NCBI GenBank assembly: GCA_964555645.1
Contig: CAZKTA010000001.1
Span: forward strand, 458,979 to 522,978
Source: DTLC01 sp964555645
Lineage (GTDB): Bacteria > Verrucomicrobiota > Verrucomicrobiia > Limisphaerales > DTLC01
Reading direction: 5' to 3'
DNA: 64,000 bases
The translations under genes and the position numbers were made by a program. The notes under the pieces are model-generated. The model was not told the DNA's origin, made no database searches, and worked only from the letters and a program-made list of their open reading frames with translations. Shown here piece by piece: positions 46,875 to 55,451 of the stretch; the first letter of the stretch is position 1, and each line of letters opens with the position of its first letter.

Positions 46875-47837
46875 TTATCGGTCGGAGATTGTCGGCGGTG
46901 CGTCTTTGTGTCTGAGCTCGATTTCCTGCACTTCGAGGAATGTAATTGTCATTTCGGCTAAACCGCTGCCGCGTTTTGTGAGGAAATACACTTCATTTGC
47001 GGTGATCCGCGTGAACCGCTCAACGATAAACAGACCATGCGCTGTTTTGATTGTCAGAACCATGTCTTTGTCCGCTTCGCGCCGCAGGACACCGAAAAAC
47101 CCGGCAAACTTGGTCTCGAAAAAGCGCCGGTTAAACACAAACTCGCCTCGTTTGAAAACCTGCGTGGGCGGCAGCTCCACACCGGGTGTGGGCGCATGTT
47201 CATCATGACCAAGTCCAAGCGCCGCAGACGCAGCAGCGACTTCGGCTGCAGCCTGTGCGCGCGTCTGGCGCGCTGCGGCGGCCTCGGCCAGGGCGTGCTC
47301 GGCGGCTTTAAGTCTTGTCGGCAGGCACAGAAAAATCACCGGCCCGATCAGAGGTAAAACTGCCGATACACCGCACACCAGGGCAGCTGGAAATGCACGT
47401 ATGACAGATACTTCGTAAGCCGCAAATAGGTTGGCCGCATATAACAACATCAGGATGACAAATCCAACCGAAGAGAAGATGAACCCGTTCAAAAACGAGC
47501 CCTCGCCGGGCCGCTCCATTCGCGTGACCGGTTTAACGGTGATCTCTGGTCTTTTTGGCAACTCGTCCTCTGCAACCTCGATGAACGGCTCAACCAATTG
47601 CTTGACCCGCGGATTTTCAGCAATCTTTTTTAAGTCCGCTTGGGAAAACCTGACCCACGGAATTCGCTCTGAATAACTTCCGTCAGTCAATCGCAGCAAC
47701 ACACCCAACTCGTTCGGTGAGACAAGTTCACCGCTAACAGTTGTGCCGTCGGTGAGTTGAAACGTGTCTGCCACAGTTCGCGTCAGATACAGCACACATA
47801 CCACCAACAGCACACTTAGTCGCAATACATGAGACAT
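46875..47837 (-). CDS. Membrane protein of unknown function
   Basis: A 320-residue protein. A signal peptide or N-terminal helix (about 5-22) is followed by a small beta domain FQLTDGTTVSGELVSPNELGVLLRL, resembling the SH3-like 'DGT..GEL' fold. Two transmembrane segments lie at about 115-175. An Ala-rich helical stretch and a C-terminal domain follow. No enzyme motif was seen. It lies between the nnr gene and the zinc-ribbon gene on the same strand, perhaps in one operon. Confidence 0.75.
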   Translation of the reverse strand: MSHVLRLSVLLVVCVLYLTRTVADTFQLTDGTTVSGELVSPNELGVLLRLTDGSYSERIPWVRFSQADLKKIAENPRVKQLVEPFIEVAEDELPKRPEITVKPVTRMERPGEGSFLNGFIFSSVGFVILMLLYAANLFAAYEVSVIRAFPAALVCGVSAVLPLIGPVIFLCLPTRLKAAEHALAEAAAARQTRAQAAAEVAAASAALGLGHDEHAPTPGVELPPTQVFKRGEFVFNRRFFETKFAGFFGVLRREADKDMVLTIKTAHGLFIVERFTRITANEVYFLTKRGSGLAEMTITFLEVQEIELRHKDAPPTISDR

Positions 47838-47924
47838 ACCTAGGCGTTTATTACCAGATCAACCACGCCAAAGAAAGCAAAATCACCGTGTGCATTGGCC
47901 AGCTTTTAACAGTCCAAAGCCGTT

Positions 47925-49346
47925 CTAAACCGAGACCGAGCCCAGAACTTGTGCAAGTTCTTCAATCACCCAATTTGGCTGCGATTGGTTCAACTGGTCT
48001 GCCGCAGCACCGTGTTGCCATACTGCAAATCTAATGGCTTTGAGGGGGTCATGCTGTAAAGTCGGCTGCGCCAGCAACCCACTCAAGTAACCGGCCAACA
48101 GGTCACCGCTGCCGCCCTGTGCAAGATGCGGATTACCGGATGAATTGACAAAAATTTGCGACTCGTGCTTACCGATCAGTGTTTGGTATCCTTTGAGCAC
48201 GACCCAGCACCGACCGTATTGTATTGAAAGCACACGCAGGGTCTCTATGCGGTCCGCCAGAACCTTCTTTGTGGTGGCGTTGAGCATCCGAGCCGCCTCG
48301 CCGGGATGCGGTGTTATAACGCGGATTCCGTTTCGGGTGATTGGCTCAGGCCTGAGCCAGTCAAGCGCGCTTGCATCAACTATCACAGGAACAGGTGCGT
48401 CACGCCAAAGCCTGCGCACCAAAGAAACTAGCTCATCTGACACATCCGGTGCTGCAAGCCCGGGCCCAATTAACAACGCACTGTAATCGTCCAAGTTCTT
48501 TAGATCAAAGGGCAAGACTCTGACCATTGGCGATTGCAACTGTGCCGCCACTGCGTGGTAAACCGACTCGTGCGTGTAAACCGTGATCAGTCCCGGCTGC
48601 GCACGTTGCGCACCACGCGCCGCCAGCACTGCTGCGCCGTGGTAACCGAGGCTACCAGCTATTATTGCGAGGTGCCCAAAACTGCCCTTGTGCGCACCAG
48701 CGGGACGGACCGGCGGATACCCAAGGAAATCCTCAGGTACCGTCCAGTTGAGCTGGCTTGATATCGGGCACGGCACAAGGCCTATGTCCGATGCCACTTC
48801 AAGACGCCCAACAAACTCCCATGTGCCTGGTTCTAGCAGACCTCGTTTTGGCGCGCCTAATGTAAGCGTGACAGTAGCGCGTATTGCTGTGCCATGCATC
48901 TGACCTGTATCCGCGTCTAACCCGGACGGCACGTCAACGGACAATACCGGCACCGCCGCCGTATTCACGCGCTCGATAAGCTCGCACCAATGCACGTCTA
49001 GACACCGGTTCAGCCCGATCCCAAACAGACCATCAATCACAAGTGCAGGACGCAGGTTTAAAGCTCTCTCGACGGCCTCGCGTGTTTCTCGTTTTGCCGG
49101 GTCAACTACATCCACAACTTCAACCTGCCTGTTTGCCAAATGTTCACGTGCACAACGCGCATCGTCGCCGTTGTGTCCTTTCCCTGCCAAGATTAGGATC
49201 GTGTCGCCGTGCTTTGTAAGCGCAAGGGCGCGTTTTGCTACAATTTCGCCGACTCTGCGAATAACAGCTTGCTCGGTCTTACCTGTGGCCCAGGTTGCGC
49301 GTTCCCATTCACGCATCTGCGCTACGCTGACAACTGGTATCGCCAT
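47925..49346 (-). CDS. nnr: Bifunctional NAD(P)H-hydrate epimerase/dehydratase
   Basis: A 473-residue two-domain repair enzyme. The N-terminal YjeF_N epimerase carries GKGHNGDDA and DVPSGLDADTG. The C-terminal ribokinase-like ADP/ATP-dependent dehydratase carries KGSFGHLAIIAGS, VITPHPGEAARM and QGGSGDLLAGYLSGLL. It converts damaged, hydrated NAD(P)H back to the normal cofactor. It is about 30 residues shorter than E. coli YjeF but both active-site regions are intact. Confidence 0.93.
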   Translation of the reverse strand: MAIPVVSVAQMREWERATWATGKTEQAVIRRVGEIVAKRALALTKHGDTILILAGKGHNGDDARCAREHLANRQVEVVDVVDPAKRETREAVERALNLRPALVIDGLFGIGLNRCLDVHWCELIERVNTAAVPVLSVDVPSGLDADTGQMHGTAIRATVTLTLGAPKRGLLEPGTWEFVGRLEVASDIGLVPCPISSQLNWTVPEDFLGYPPVRPAGAHKGSFGHLAIIAGSLGYHGAAVLAARGAQRAQPGLITVYTHESVYHAVAAQLQSPMVRVLPFDLKNLDDYSALLIGPGLAAPDVSDELVSLVRRLWRDAPVPVIVDASALDWLRPEPITRNGIRVITPHPGEAARMLNATTKKVLADRIETLRVLSIQYGRCWVVLKGYQTLIGKHESQIFVNSSGNPHLAQGGSGDLLAGYLSGLLAQPTLQHDPLKAIRFAVWQHGAAADQLNQSQPNWVIEELAQVLGSVSV

Positions 49347-49437
49347 AAAATTGAAATTACATATGCCGTCGCAACATTAAAGCATAAACCCGGGAGTTAT
49401 CACTCAGTTTGGCGGCTGTGTATCAAGGGCGCCGGGA

Positions 49438-50337
49438 TTATTTGTGCAGCTTGCCAGAAATGTAGCCCCAGATTGTCCCCGCCACCAGACCAACTGTATG
49501 CGCCGCATTTGCGGCATGCACAACTCCGGCCATGCAAAGCAAAAACCAGATACCAGCCATGCCAACTATCCACGGGTGCAAAACCACACCACTGGCCGGG
49601 TCGAACTTGCCTTTCATCCAGATGTACCCGATCAACCCGTAAACGACACCTGACATGCCACCAAAGTAAGGCCCGCTCCAAAGAAACTCTGCCACATTCG
49701 ACAACGCCGCAATCACAAACACAAGCCGTGCCAGACGCAAAGTGCCAAGCCGTCCTTCGATCATACCCCCGAGGTCTTGTAGCCAAAACAGATTAAAGAA
49801 AATGTGCAAAAAATCGAGGTGGATAAAAATCGGTGTTACAAGTCGCCATATCTGGCCGTGTCTGACCTCGACCAACCCGGGCCGGTACAAAATATCGAAC
49901 CCACTGCGTTGCACATGCGTGATGAAAAGACTTGGAGTATTCTCAACAGGCCTGCGCCCAAAATCGGATATCACAAACACTACGACGCTGGCAATTATAA
50001 GCCCCAGTGTAAGCGGGCCGAAACCGAGTCCGAATATCGAGCCGAACAACTCACGCCTGGTAAATATTTTACGGGCGCCCTTTGCTCGCGTGCTGGTCGC
50101 GTTCGGGCTAATGGTTTCGGCCACACGCGCGTGCGGTGCGAATCGTGCGTCATGGGGATTGCTTTTGAACTCGTCCATCAACTGTTTCGCACGCTCGATC
50201 TGTTCCTCGGCATGAACCCAAATTGCCCAACCACGTCCTTTCTCGTGCTCGAGTTGATTTTCGATTCCTTGAGCCGACAAGAACTCGGCAAATCTTTTTG
50301 CGGTGTGCTCGGATTCGATGTAACCGATCAAACGCAT
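49438..50337 (-). CDS. Rhomboid intramembrane serine protease
   Basis: 299 residues from ATG 50337; the frame opens further upstream, but MRLIGYIESEHTAKRFAEFL matches the cytosolic domain of GlpG-like rhomboids. Six or so membrane helices follow. The catalytic dyad Ser229 (GGMSG) and His280 (NAAHTVG), and the oxyanion residues His178 and Asn182 (HIFFN), are all present, so it should be active. It cleaves transmembrane substrates in the inner membrane. Confidence 0.9.
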   Translation of the reverse strand: MRLIGYIESEHTAKRFAEFLSAQGIENQLEHEKGRGWAIWVHAEEQIERAKQLMDEFKSNPHDARFAPHARVAETISPNATSTRAKGARKIFTRRELFGSIFGLGFGPLTLGLIIASVVVFVISDFGRRPVENTPSLFITHVQRSGFDILYRPGLVEVRHGQIWRLVTPIFIHLDFLHIFFNLFWLQDLGGMIEGRLGTLRLARLVFVIAALSNVAEFLWSGPYFGGMSGVVYGLIGYIWMKGKFDPASGVVLHPWIVGMAGIWFLLCMAGVVHAANAAHTVGLVAGTIWGYISGKLHK

Positions 50338-50463
50338 ACGGCGCCGAAAGCGTACCTTAATCTTTAGAACCGTAAACAGTAAACCGGCACACGACGGAAA
50401 AACCGTTCCACGTGCCTTCAAATGCGCATGGTAACTTAGCAGTTGCTTGGGTTAAAAGTGTTG

Positions 50464-50505
50464 CATGTTGCGTGGTCGCCTTTCCAATGCAATGATTGCA
50501 ACATG
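50464..50505 (+). promoter_or_regulatory. Hairpin covering the nuclease start codon
   Basis: CATGTTGC (50464-50471) and GCAACATG (50498-50505) are perfect 8-bp arms with a 26-base loop. The second arm contains the ATG of the downstream nuclease gene. If formed in the mRNA it could limit translation initiation. Confidence 0.3.
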
Positions 50506-51129
50506 AGTGCATCACGATGTTGTTGGTTTTACTGCGCATGTATTAAAAGTATTTTCGCGGTCTGTGTGGTTTTACTTGCAATTGGAAATTCTGTTTTAGC
50601 GCAACCGCGGCATTGGATCACGCTTACAAATTGCCAACTCGTAACAGGCCAAGAATTTGACGCAGACAGTTTCCGAATCCGCTCCGGTACAAACCAGTAT
50701 AATATCAGACTTTACTTTGTGGATGCGCCGGAATCGAACCTGCGTTATCCGGACCGGGTACGTGAACAGGCCGAATACTTCGGTCTTACGATAGACGACA
50801 CACTCAAAGCCGGTATTGAAGCTGCCGAGGCTTGTCGCAAACTACTTGAACAGCCGTTTGTGGTCAAAACGCGCTTGGCTGTGGCCGGTGGCCGAACCAG
50901 AGACCCGCGTTACTACTGTATTGTGGAGGTGGGCGGGACGAATCTAGCCGATTTATTAGTGGCCCAAGGTTGGGCCAGGACAAAAGGTGTAATGGTGACG
51001 TTACCGTCCGGCCAAAAAGCACAACACTACGTTGAAAAACTATTAACCTTGGAAAACAAAGCGCGCGACTCGGGTTTTGGCGCATGGGCAAACTCAACAA
51101 AACGCAAACAACCAACAAAACCGGAATGA
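50503..51129 (+). CDS. Exported thermonuclease (SNase-like) protein
   Basis: 208 residues from ATG 50503, with a long signal peptide (hydrophobic through VLLAIGNSVLAQP). The body is an SNase OB-fold: IRLYFVDAPE with the first catalytic-type Arg and the calcium-site Asp/Glu region, then DPRYYCIVEVGGTNLADLLVAQGWA, the characteristic end of the fold. It probably cuts DNA or RNA in the periplasm. ATG 50443 would give 20 extra residues and is less likely. Confidence 0.83.
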   Translation: MSASRCCWFYCACIKSIFAVCVVLLAIGNSVLAQPRHWITLTNCQLVTGQEFDADSFRIRSGTNQYNIRLYFVDAPESNLRYPDRVREQAEYFGLTIDDTLKAGIEAAEACRKLLEQPFVVKTRLAVAGGRTRDPRYYCIVEVGGTNLADLLVAQGWARTKGVMVTLPSGQKAQHYVEKLLTLENKARDSGFGAWANSTKRKQPTKPE

Positions 51130-51198
51130 CACCCAGGCAAGTCCATTTTCTCCTGAGTTTGGGGGACACCCGCGCCCGGCCTCTCATGATTCACAGGC

Positions 51199-51318
51199 AT
51201 GACGTCGCTGGCTGAACGCACTGTGACACATCTGCGGCTTAAGCTGCTTGCACACCAAGCCGACTGCGAGAAGTTTAGCTGTCCAAAATGCCGGCAGTTC
51301 TTTCGACTGGTAATTTAA
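51199..51318 (+). CDS. Possible 39-residue Cys-rich microprotein
   Basis: ATG 51199 opens a 39-codon frame ending LAHQADCEKFSCPKCRQFF.., with three cysteines including a CPKC knuckle, preceded at short distance by CAGG. It lies in the gap between the nuclease and NUDIX genes. No family is recognised and chance is a real alternative. Confidence 0.3.
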   Translation: MTSLAERTVTHLRLKLLAHQADCEKFSCPKCRQFFRLVI

Positions 51319-51340
51319 TGCGTGCACAACTTTTGTGCAG

Positions 51341-51847
51341 TCAACTTTCACATGATTGCTTTTGTTGCAAGAGAGTAATCAGCCTGTCTAGCAACGGTAA
51401 TTGTGCGGCCTTAATCTTGCGACGTGCCTCAGCCAAACTCAGCCATTCAGCTCGATCTACCTCCGGAAAAGCTTGCCAACGCCCTGAACGCGGCGGCCAT
51501 TCCATTCGAAACGTATTGATTCGTGTTACCTTAGGTTCACAATTGCCTGCACAAGCCCAGGCGTAAACTTTTTTGCCACTTTTCTGTGTGATTTGACCAA
51601 GCTCAATAAAGGGTGGCTCAGGCCGAATACCGGTTTCCTCTCTGAATTCGCGTTGTGCAGCGCTCAGCATATCTTCGCCGGGTTCAATCTCGCCCTTTGG
51701 TATGCTCCAAACGCCCTCGTCTTTGTTTTGAAAAAACGGGCCGCCTGGATGCACCAGCAATACTTGCAGTTGGCCATCCCGAACCCGATACATCAGCAAA
51801 CCAGCGCTGACCTTTTGCACAAAAAAACTTTTAACCAAACTGTCCAA
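51341..51847 (-). CDS. NUDIX hydrolase
   Basis: A 168-residue protein with a full Nudix box running from GEIEPGED to REFREETG (residues about 52-74), and the upstream SAGLLMYR strand. The FQNKDEGVWSIPKGE lead-in resembles the diadenosine-polyphosphate/mutT-like group that hydrolyses nucleoside diphosphates linked to another moiety. Its real substrate is not predictable from sequence. It is divergent from the small gene at 51941. Confidence 0.9.
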   Translation of the reverse strand: MDSLVKSFFVQKVSAGLLMYRVRDGQLQVLLVHPGGPFFQNKDEGVWSIPKGEIEPGEDMLSAAQREFREETGIRPEPPFIELGQITQKSGKKVYAWACAGNCEPKVTRINTFRMEWPPRSGRWQAFPEVDRAEWLSLAEARRKIKAAQLPLLDRLITLLQQKQSCES

Positions 51848-51940
51848 AGACTTAAAGCTTCAAATACCGTCGGACTTCCGATTCCATGTCAAGGCGTCTT
51901 GGCTTTTGACACAGCCAAGAAAACCAGGTAGTGAGATATT

Positions 51941-52318
51941 ATGGCTGACGAACTGTTCCCTTCAGGGCCGTGGATCGGCTTTTACAACTACAGCCCGGCC
52001 GACAAACACTGGATGGAGCTGGACCTGACCTTTGCCAACGGCAGGCTGACCGGCACCGGCATTGACGATGTAGGAAAGTTCACTATCAACGGTCGGTACG
52101 ACACTTCCACATTGGAATGTTGGTGGACGAAGACTTATCCGGGGTCGCATGACGTGTTCTATAGCGGCTTCCGCGAAGGCAAAGGCATTTGGGGGACATG
52201 GGAGATCACTGCATTTCATCATGGCGGTTTTCATATCTGGCCACGCGGCATATGTGAAGAGGCGACCAGCGAAGAAGTAGCAAAACGTCTACAGCCCGCC
52301 GAGGTTATCACAGTTTAG
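51941..52318 (+). CDS. Conserved-looking hypothetical protein
   Basis: 125 residues, no signal peptide or membrane segment. It is rich in aromatic residues and glycine (GPWIGFYNYSP, LTGTGIDDVGKFTINGRYD, GIWGTWEIT). The alternating pattern suggests a small all-beta (lipocalin-like) fold. I have no named family. It is 93 bp from the divergent NUDIX gene and 65 bp before a small membrane-protein gene. Confidence 0.7.
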   Translation: MADELFPSGPWIGFYNYSPADKHWMELDLTFANGRLTGTGIDDVGKFTINGRYDTSTLECWWTKTYPGSHDVFYSGFREGKGIWGTWEITAFHHGGFHIWPRGICEEATSEEVAKRLQPAEVITV

Positions 52319-52383
52319 CATTGAAATTTCGCGCGCAATTGGTAGAATCAGACCGCGAAACTCGATTCTGAGAGACAGGAAAC

Positions 52384-52560
52384 GTGTTTGGCTCATCGTC
52401 AAATCGCAAGAAAAGTCGTGAGGTGTACTATCTGCTACCCGGCATGGGCGGCAGCCATTACAAACGCAAACAGCGCCTCATGATGCAATGGGCAATCGCA
52501 GTTGGTCTGTGGATATCTGCTTTAGTTGGAGTTCTGTTGTACATCCTGAACAGGCCATAG
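52384..52560 (+). CDS. 58-residue single-helix membrane protein
   Basis: Starts at GTG 52384 with CAGGAAAC just upstream as ribosome site. It reads a basic N-terminus (NRKKSREVYYLLPGMGG), a second basic cluster (HYKRKQRLMMQW) and one hydrophobic helix (AIAVGLWISALVGVLLYIL), ending at TAG. The charge layout predicts an inner-membrane protein with its N-terminus in the cytoplasm. Function unknown. Confidence 0.7.
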   Translation: MFGSSSNRKKSREVYYLLPGMGGSHYKRKQRLMMQWAIAVGLWISALVGVLLYILNRP

Positions 52561-52651
52561 AGCATTTTCATAAAAAGAGGTAGTGACACGTTGCGAGAAC
52601 CATTCAAATTTCCTTCGAGATCCAGCCATTTGATGTAACAGCATTTCTACC

Positions 52652-52984
52652 TTGTAGCTTAAGCATCTAGCCCGAATTACTTTAGTTGGATGGGGAATGC
52701 ACACACCCTGCATGCGTTTTGTGCGCCCTGGCACAAAACACACTCAGAACATACTTGTTCCCGATCCGACCAGCTTGCCGCGCGAAAATGTGCTGGGGGC
52801 AAACTTTGTCTGCGTGCGTCCACACACAGCCAGGCGCGGCCTGCGACCCACAGCAGCGTGCCTGTTACTCAAACCAGTTTTTCTGGTTTAGCGGGTTAAG
52901 CAGTCGTCTGGCCGGTACCAACGCAACGGTGCGCACAGAGTTTTGCGCTAGCCTTTTGGCAACGATACAATTCCAAACCGTATA
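52652..52984 (+). repeat. Dispersed intergenic repeat, copy B
   Basis: This is the partner of 23551-23840; see that entry for shared landmarks. It contains a perfect hairpin AAACCAG-TTTTT-CTGGTTT at 52871-52889, at the place where copy A has its hairpin and T run. Three overlapping short ORFs here differ from any in copy A, so conservation is not at protein level. It takes up most of the 554-bp gap 52561-53114; I see nothing else in that gap. Confidence 0.7.
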
Positions 52985-53114
52985 AAAGCCGGTACATAAT
53001 TCATGGCAATGCTCTGGTATTTTGCTCCAACAGGTTTGCCGACGCCTTATTTCCCCTTAGGCTAGCAGGGAAAAACTGGGCGCACGCCGGTTTAACAAGT
53101 CACGCGTGGGCAGG

Positions 53115-54533
53115 TTACATTTTGCTCCGGACCAACAGAAAGTACATCAGCAAAACTGCAGCCAGTAAATACGGTAGCCAACCTACCTCACGGCCGCGCC
53201 CTGCAAATGCTTTCACAATTGGATAGCTGATAAAGCCAAGCGCAAGCCCGTCTGCGATCGAGTACGACAACGGTATTCCAATCAACGTCAGAAAAGCCGG
53301 GATAGCTTCAGTGTAATCCTTCCAATCTACCTTGGCCGCATTTTGCATCATCATCGCGCCCACAATTACAAGCGCAGGCGCAGTAATCGGGGGGTAACTA
53401 CCTATCATTGCGATCAGTGGCGCGAAAAATAGCGCGAGTATGAACAGGGCTGCTGTTACCAGACCGGTTAATCCAGTGCGGCCTCCTTGTTCAACTCCAG
53501 CAGCACTTTCGACAAAGCTTGTCACTGTGCTTGTGCCGAGCGCTGCGCCCACAACCGTACCGACAGCATCCGATATCATAGCCTGTTTTGCGCGCGGCAA
53601 TTTGTTGTCCTTGATAAAACCCGCCTGTTCACAAATGCCGATCAAGGTGCCGATTGCATCAAAGACAAACATGAACAGAAATACCAACACAAACGGCAAC
53701 ATCGGCAACGAAAGCGCTTTTACAACGTCGAATTTGAAAAAGGTCGGTGCTAAAGATGGCGGCGCAGCAACAACAGCTTTTGCAATTTCAAACCTGCTGG
53801 TCAGCATTGATTCTGCAATGATGCTCGAGCCAGTTGCCGATGTCGCTTTATGGACAAGCACAAGCTTCAGCACAATGCTCAGCACTGTAGCCCCGCAAAT
53901 ACCGAGCAGAATTGAGCCGCGCACCTTGCGTGCGTGCAAAACCGCTGTCAAAAGCAGTCCGAAGAAAAAAACTACTAGGTCGGGCGAATTAAAATGCGCA
54001 TTCATTTTAACTGCAGTGCCCGGGTCTTTGATAATCAAACCGGCATTCTGCAAGCCGATAAACGCAATGAACAATCCGATGGCGGCTGCAATTGCGTGTT
54101 TTAGACTGGGACTGACAGCGTTGAAAATCAGCTCACGTAGCCCGATCAACGACAGCACAACAAACAACACGCCTGATACAAATACCATCCCAAGTGCAAC
54201 TTGCCATGCGTTAGTGTAACCTGCTGCTGCTGCGGCAGGTACCGCCGAGAAAACAAAGAAAAAATTTTCGCCCATGCCCGGTGCTTGCGCGATTGGATAC
54301 CGTGCATACAATGCCATGATCACAGTTGCAACTGCTGCAGACAGACACGTTGCCGTGGTAACAGCCCCAAAGTCCATCCCTGTGTCGGTCCCGAACATTT
54401 TTCCTGAAAGCACTGCCGGCTGGACAAAGATGATGTATGCCATAGTGAGGAATGTAGTAAGCCCAGCCAGCAGTTCAGTCCGCACCGTCGTGCGATGTTC
54501 GGTCAGACGAAAAAGCTTGTCCAACATGTTCAT
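53115..54533 (-). CDS. Purine (adenine/guanine/hypoxanthine) permease, AzgA-like
   Basis: A 472-residue NCS2-family symporter with about 12-14 helices. The AzgA-type opening RTELLAGLTTFLTMAYIIFVQ and the motif YPIAQAPGMGENFFF are clear, as is TSTVTSFVESAAGVEQGGRTG. These proteins import adenine, guanine or hypoxanthine with protons. It stands alone with its own upstream gap of about 160 bp. Confidence 0.9.
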   Translation of the reverse strand: MNMLDKLFRLTEHRTTVRTELLAGLTTFLTMAYIIFVQPAVLSGKMFGTDTGMDFGAVTTATCLSAAVATVIMALYARYPIAQAPGMGENFFFVFSAVPAAAAAGYTNAWQVALGMVFVSGVLFVVLSLIGLRELIFNAVSPSLKHAIAAAIGLFIAFIGLQNAGLIIKDPGTAVKMNAHFNSPDLVVFFFGLLLTAVLHARKVRGSILLGICGATVLSIVLKLVLVHKATSATGSSIIAESMLTSRFEIAKAVVAAPPSLAPTFFKFDVVKALSLPMLPFVLVFLFMFVFDAIGTLIGICEQAGFIKDNKLPRAKQAMISDAVGTVVGAALGTSTVTSFVESAAGVEQGGRTGLTGLVTAALFILALFFAPLIAMIGSYPPITAPALVIVGAMMMQNAAKVDWKDYTEAIPAFLTLIGIPLSYSIADGLALGFISYPIVKAFAGRGREVGWLPYLLAAVLLMYFLLVRSKM

Positions 54534-54696
54534 GCCAGTTTCACACTTTCTGGATTACAAATCCGGTTGTGTGCACAAAACCTAGAACACTCTGCACATT
54601 TTTGATTGCACTTGAGTTGATGCGCTGGACGCGCCCCGAAAATCAGACACACACGCCCCGGAAAATTGTCGTCGTGGCGTCACGGATAACAATCGG

Positions 54697-55338
54697 TTAA
54701 CATTTACTGCGGGTTCGAGGGTTTTTCTGCCTACGCAGTTTCGCCCTGCAAAGTGCAAGCTCGCGCTTTGTTCTTTGGAGCTGTGATTCGAGTTTTTGAA
54801 CCGTGGCCGAACTTTTCTCCCAATGCGCACGTACTTTTGCGAGTTCATTTGCATGCCTGCGCAGTTCAAGTTGTGTCATCACCAACCGCGCCAGTATTTG
54901 CAAAGCACGTTGTTGGTCATGATTAAGCCTGCGCGGGACACAATCCATCACACAAAGTGTGCCAAGCGCGTAACCGTCTGGTGTAACCAATGGCGCCCCT
55001 GCGTAAAATCGGATTTTGGGCTTTTTCGTAACCAGCGGGTTATCGGCAAATCGTGGGTCCTTGGTGGCGTCTTCGACGATAAACAGGTCATCCTGCAATA
55101 TTGCATGCGCGCAAAATGCGATTTTACGCGCGGTTTGTTTTGCGCTGATACCTATGCGCGATTTGAACCACTGCCGGTCTTCATCAACTAGCGAGATCAT
55201 CGCTATTGGTGCGCGGCAAATCCGGGCAGCCAAATCTGTCATGTCGTCAAAAATCGCTTCAGGCACTGTGTCCAATATCTCGTACTGCCAAAGCACCTGG
55301 AGCCGTTTCTGTTCGTGTTTCGGTATCGGTGGCCGCAT
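54697..55338 (-). CDS. GAF-domain protein with C-terminal coiled coil
   Basis: 213 residues from ATG 55338 (MRPPIPKHEQKRLQVLWQY). The frame stays open further upstream but without GAF similarity. The GAF domain (about 20-160) has the typical YEILDTVPEAIFDDMTDLAA start, ISLVDEDRQWFKSRIG and the FYAGAPLVTPDGYALGTLCV end. A charged coiled coil (about 165-205) follows where a kinase or cyclase output would normally sit. It probably acts as a sensor or partner for another signalling protein. Confidence 0.85.
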   Translation of the reverse strand: MRPPIPKHEQKRLQVLWQYEILDTVPEAIFDDMTDLAARICRAPIAMISLVDEDRQWFKSRIGISAKQTARKIAFCAHAILQDDLFIVEDATKDPRFADNPLVTKKPKIRFYAGAPLVTPDGYALGTLCVMDCVPRRLNHDQQRALQILARLVMTQLELRRHANELAKVRAHWEKSSATVQKLESQLQRTKRELALCRAKLRRQKNPRTRSKC

Positions 55339-55451
55339 TGGATTCAGTCTGTCCAACCCCACATTAACAACTTGAGTCTGATAGCTGAAGCTTTTTCTTT
55401 CGCTTGACGCGTAGCAACCGTCAGTGCGTCTGCCCGGTAGCTCGATAAAGG

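Noticed and set aside
52690..52985. Three overlapping 64-99 codon ORFs in repeat copy B
   Set aside because: They have no equivalents in copy A and no ribosome sites; the repeat is better read as non-coding.
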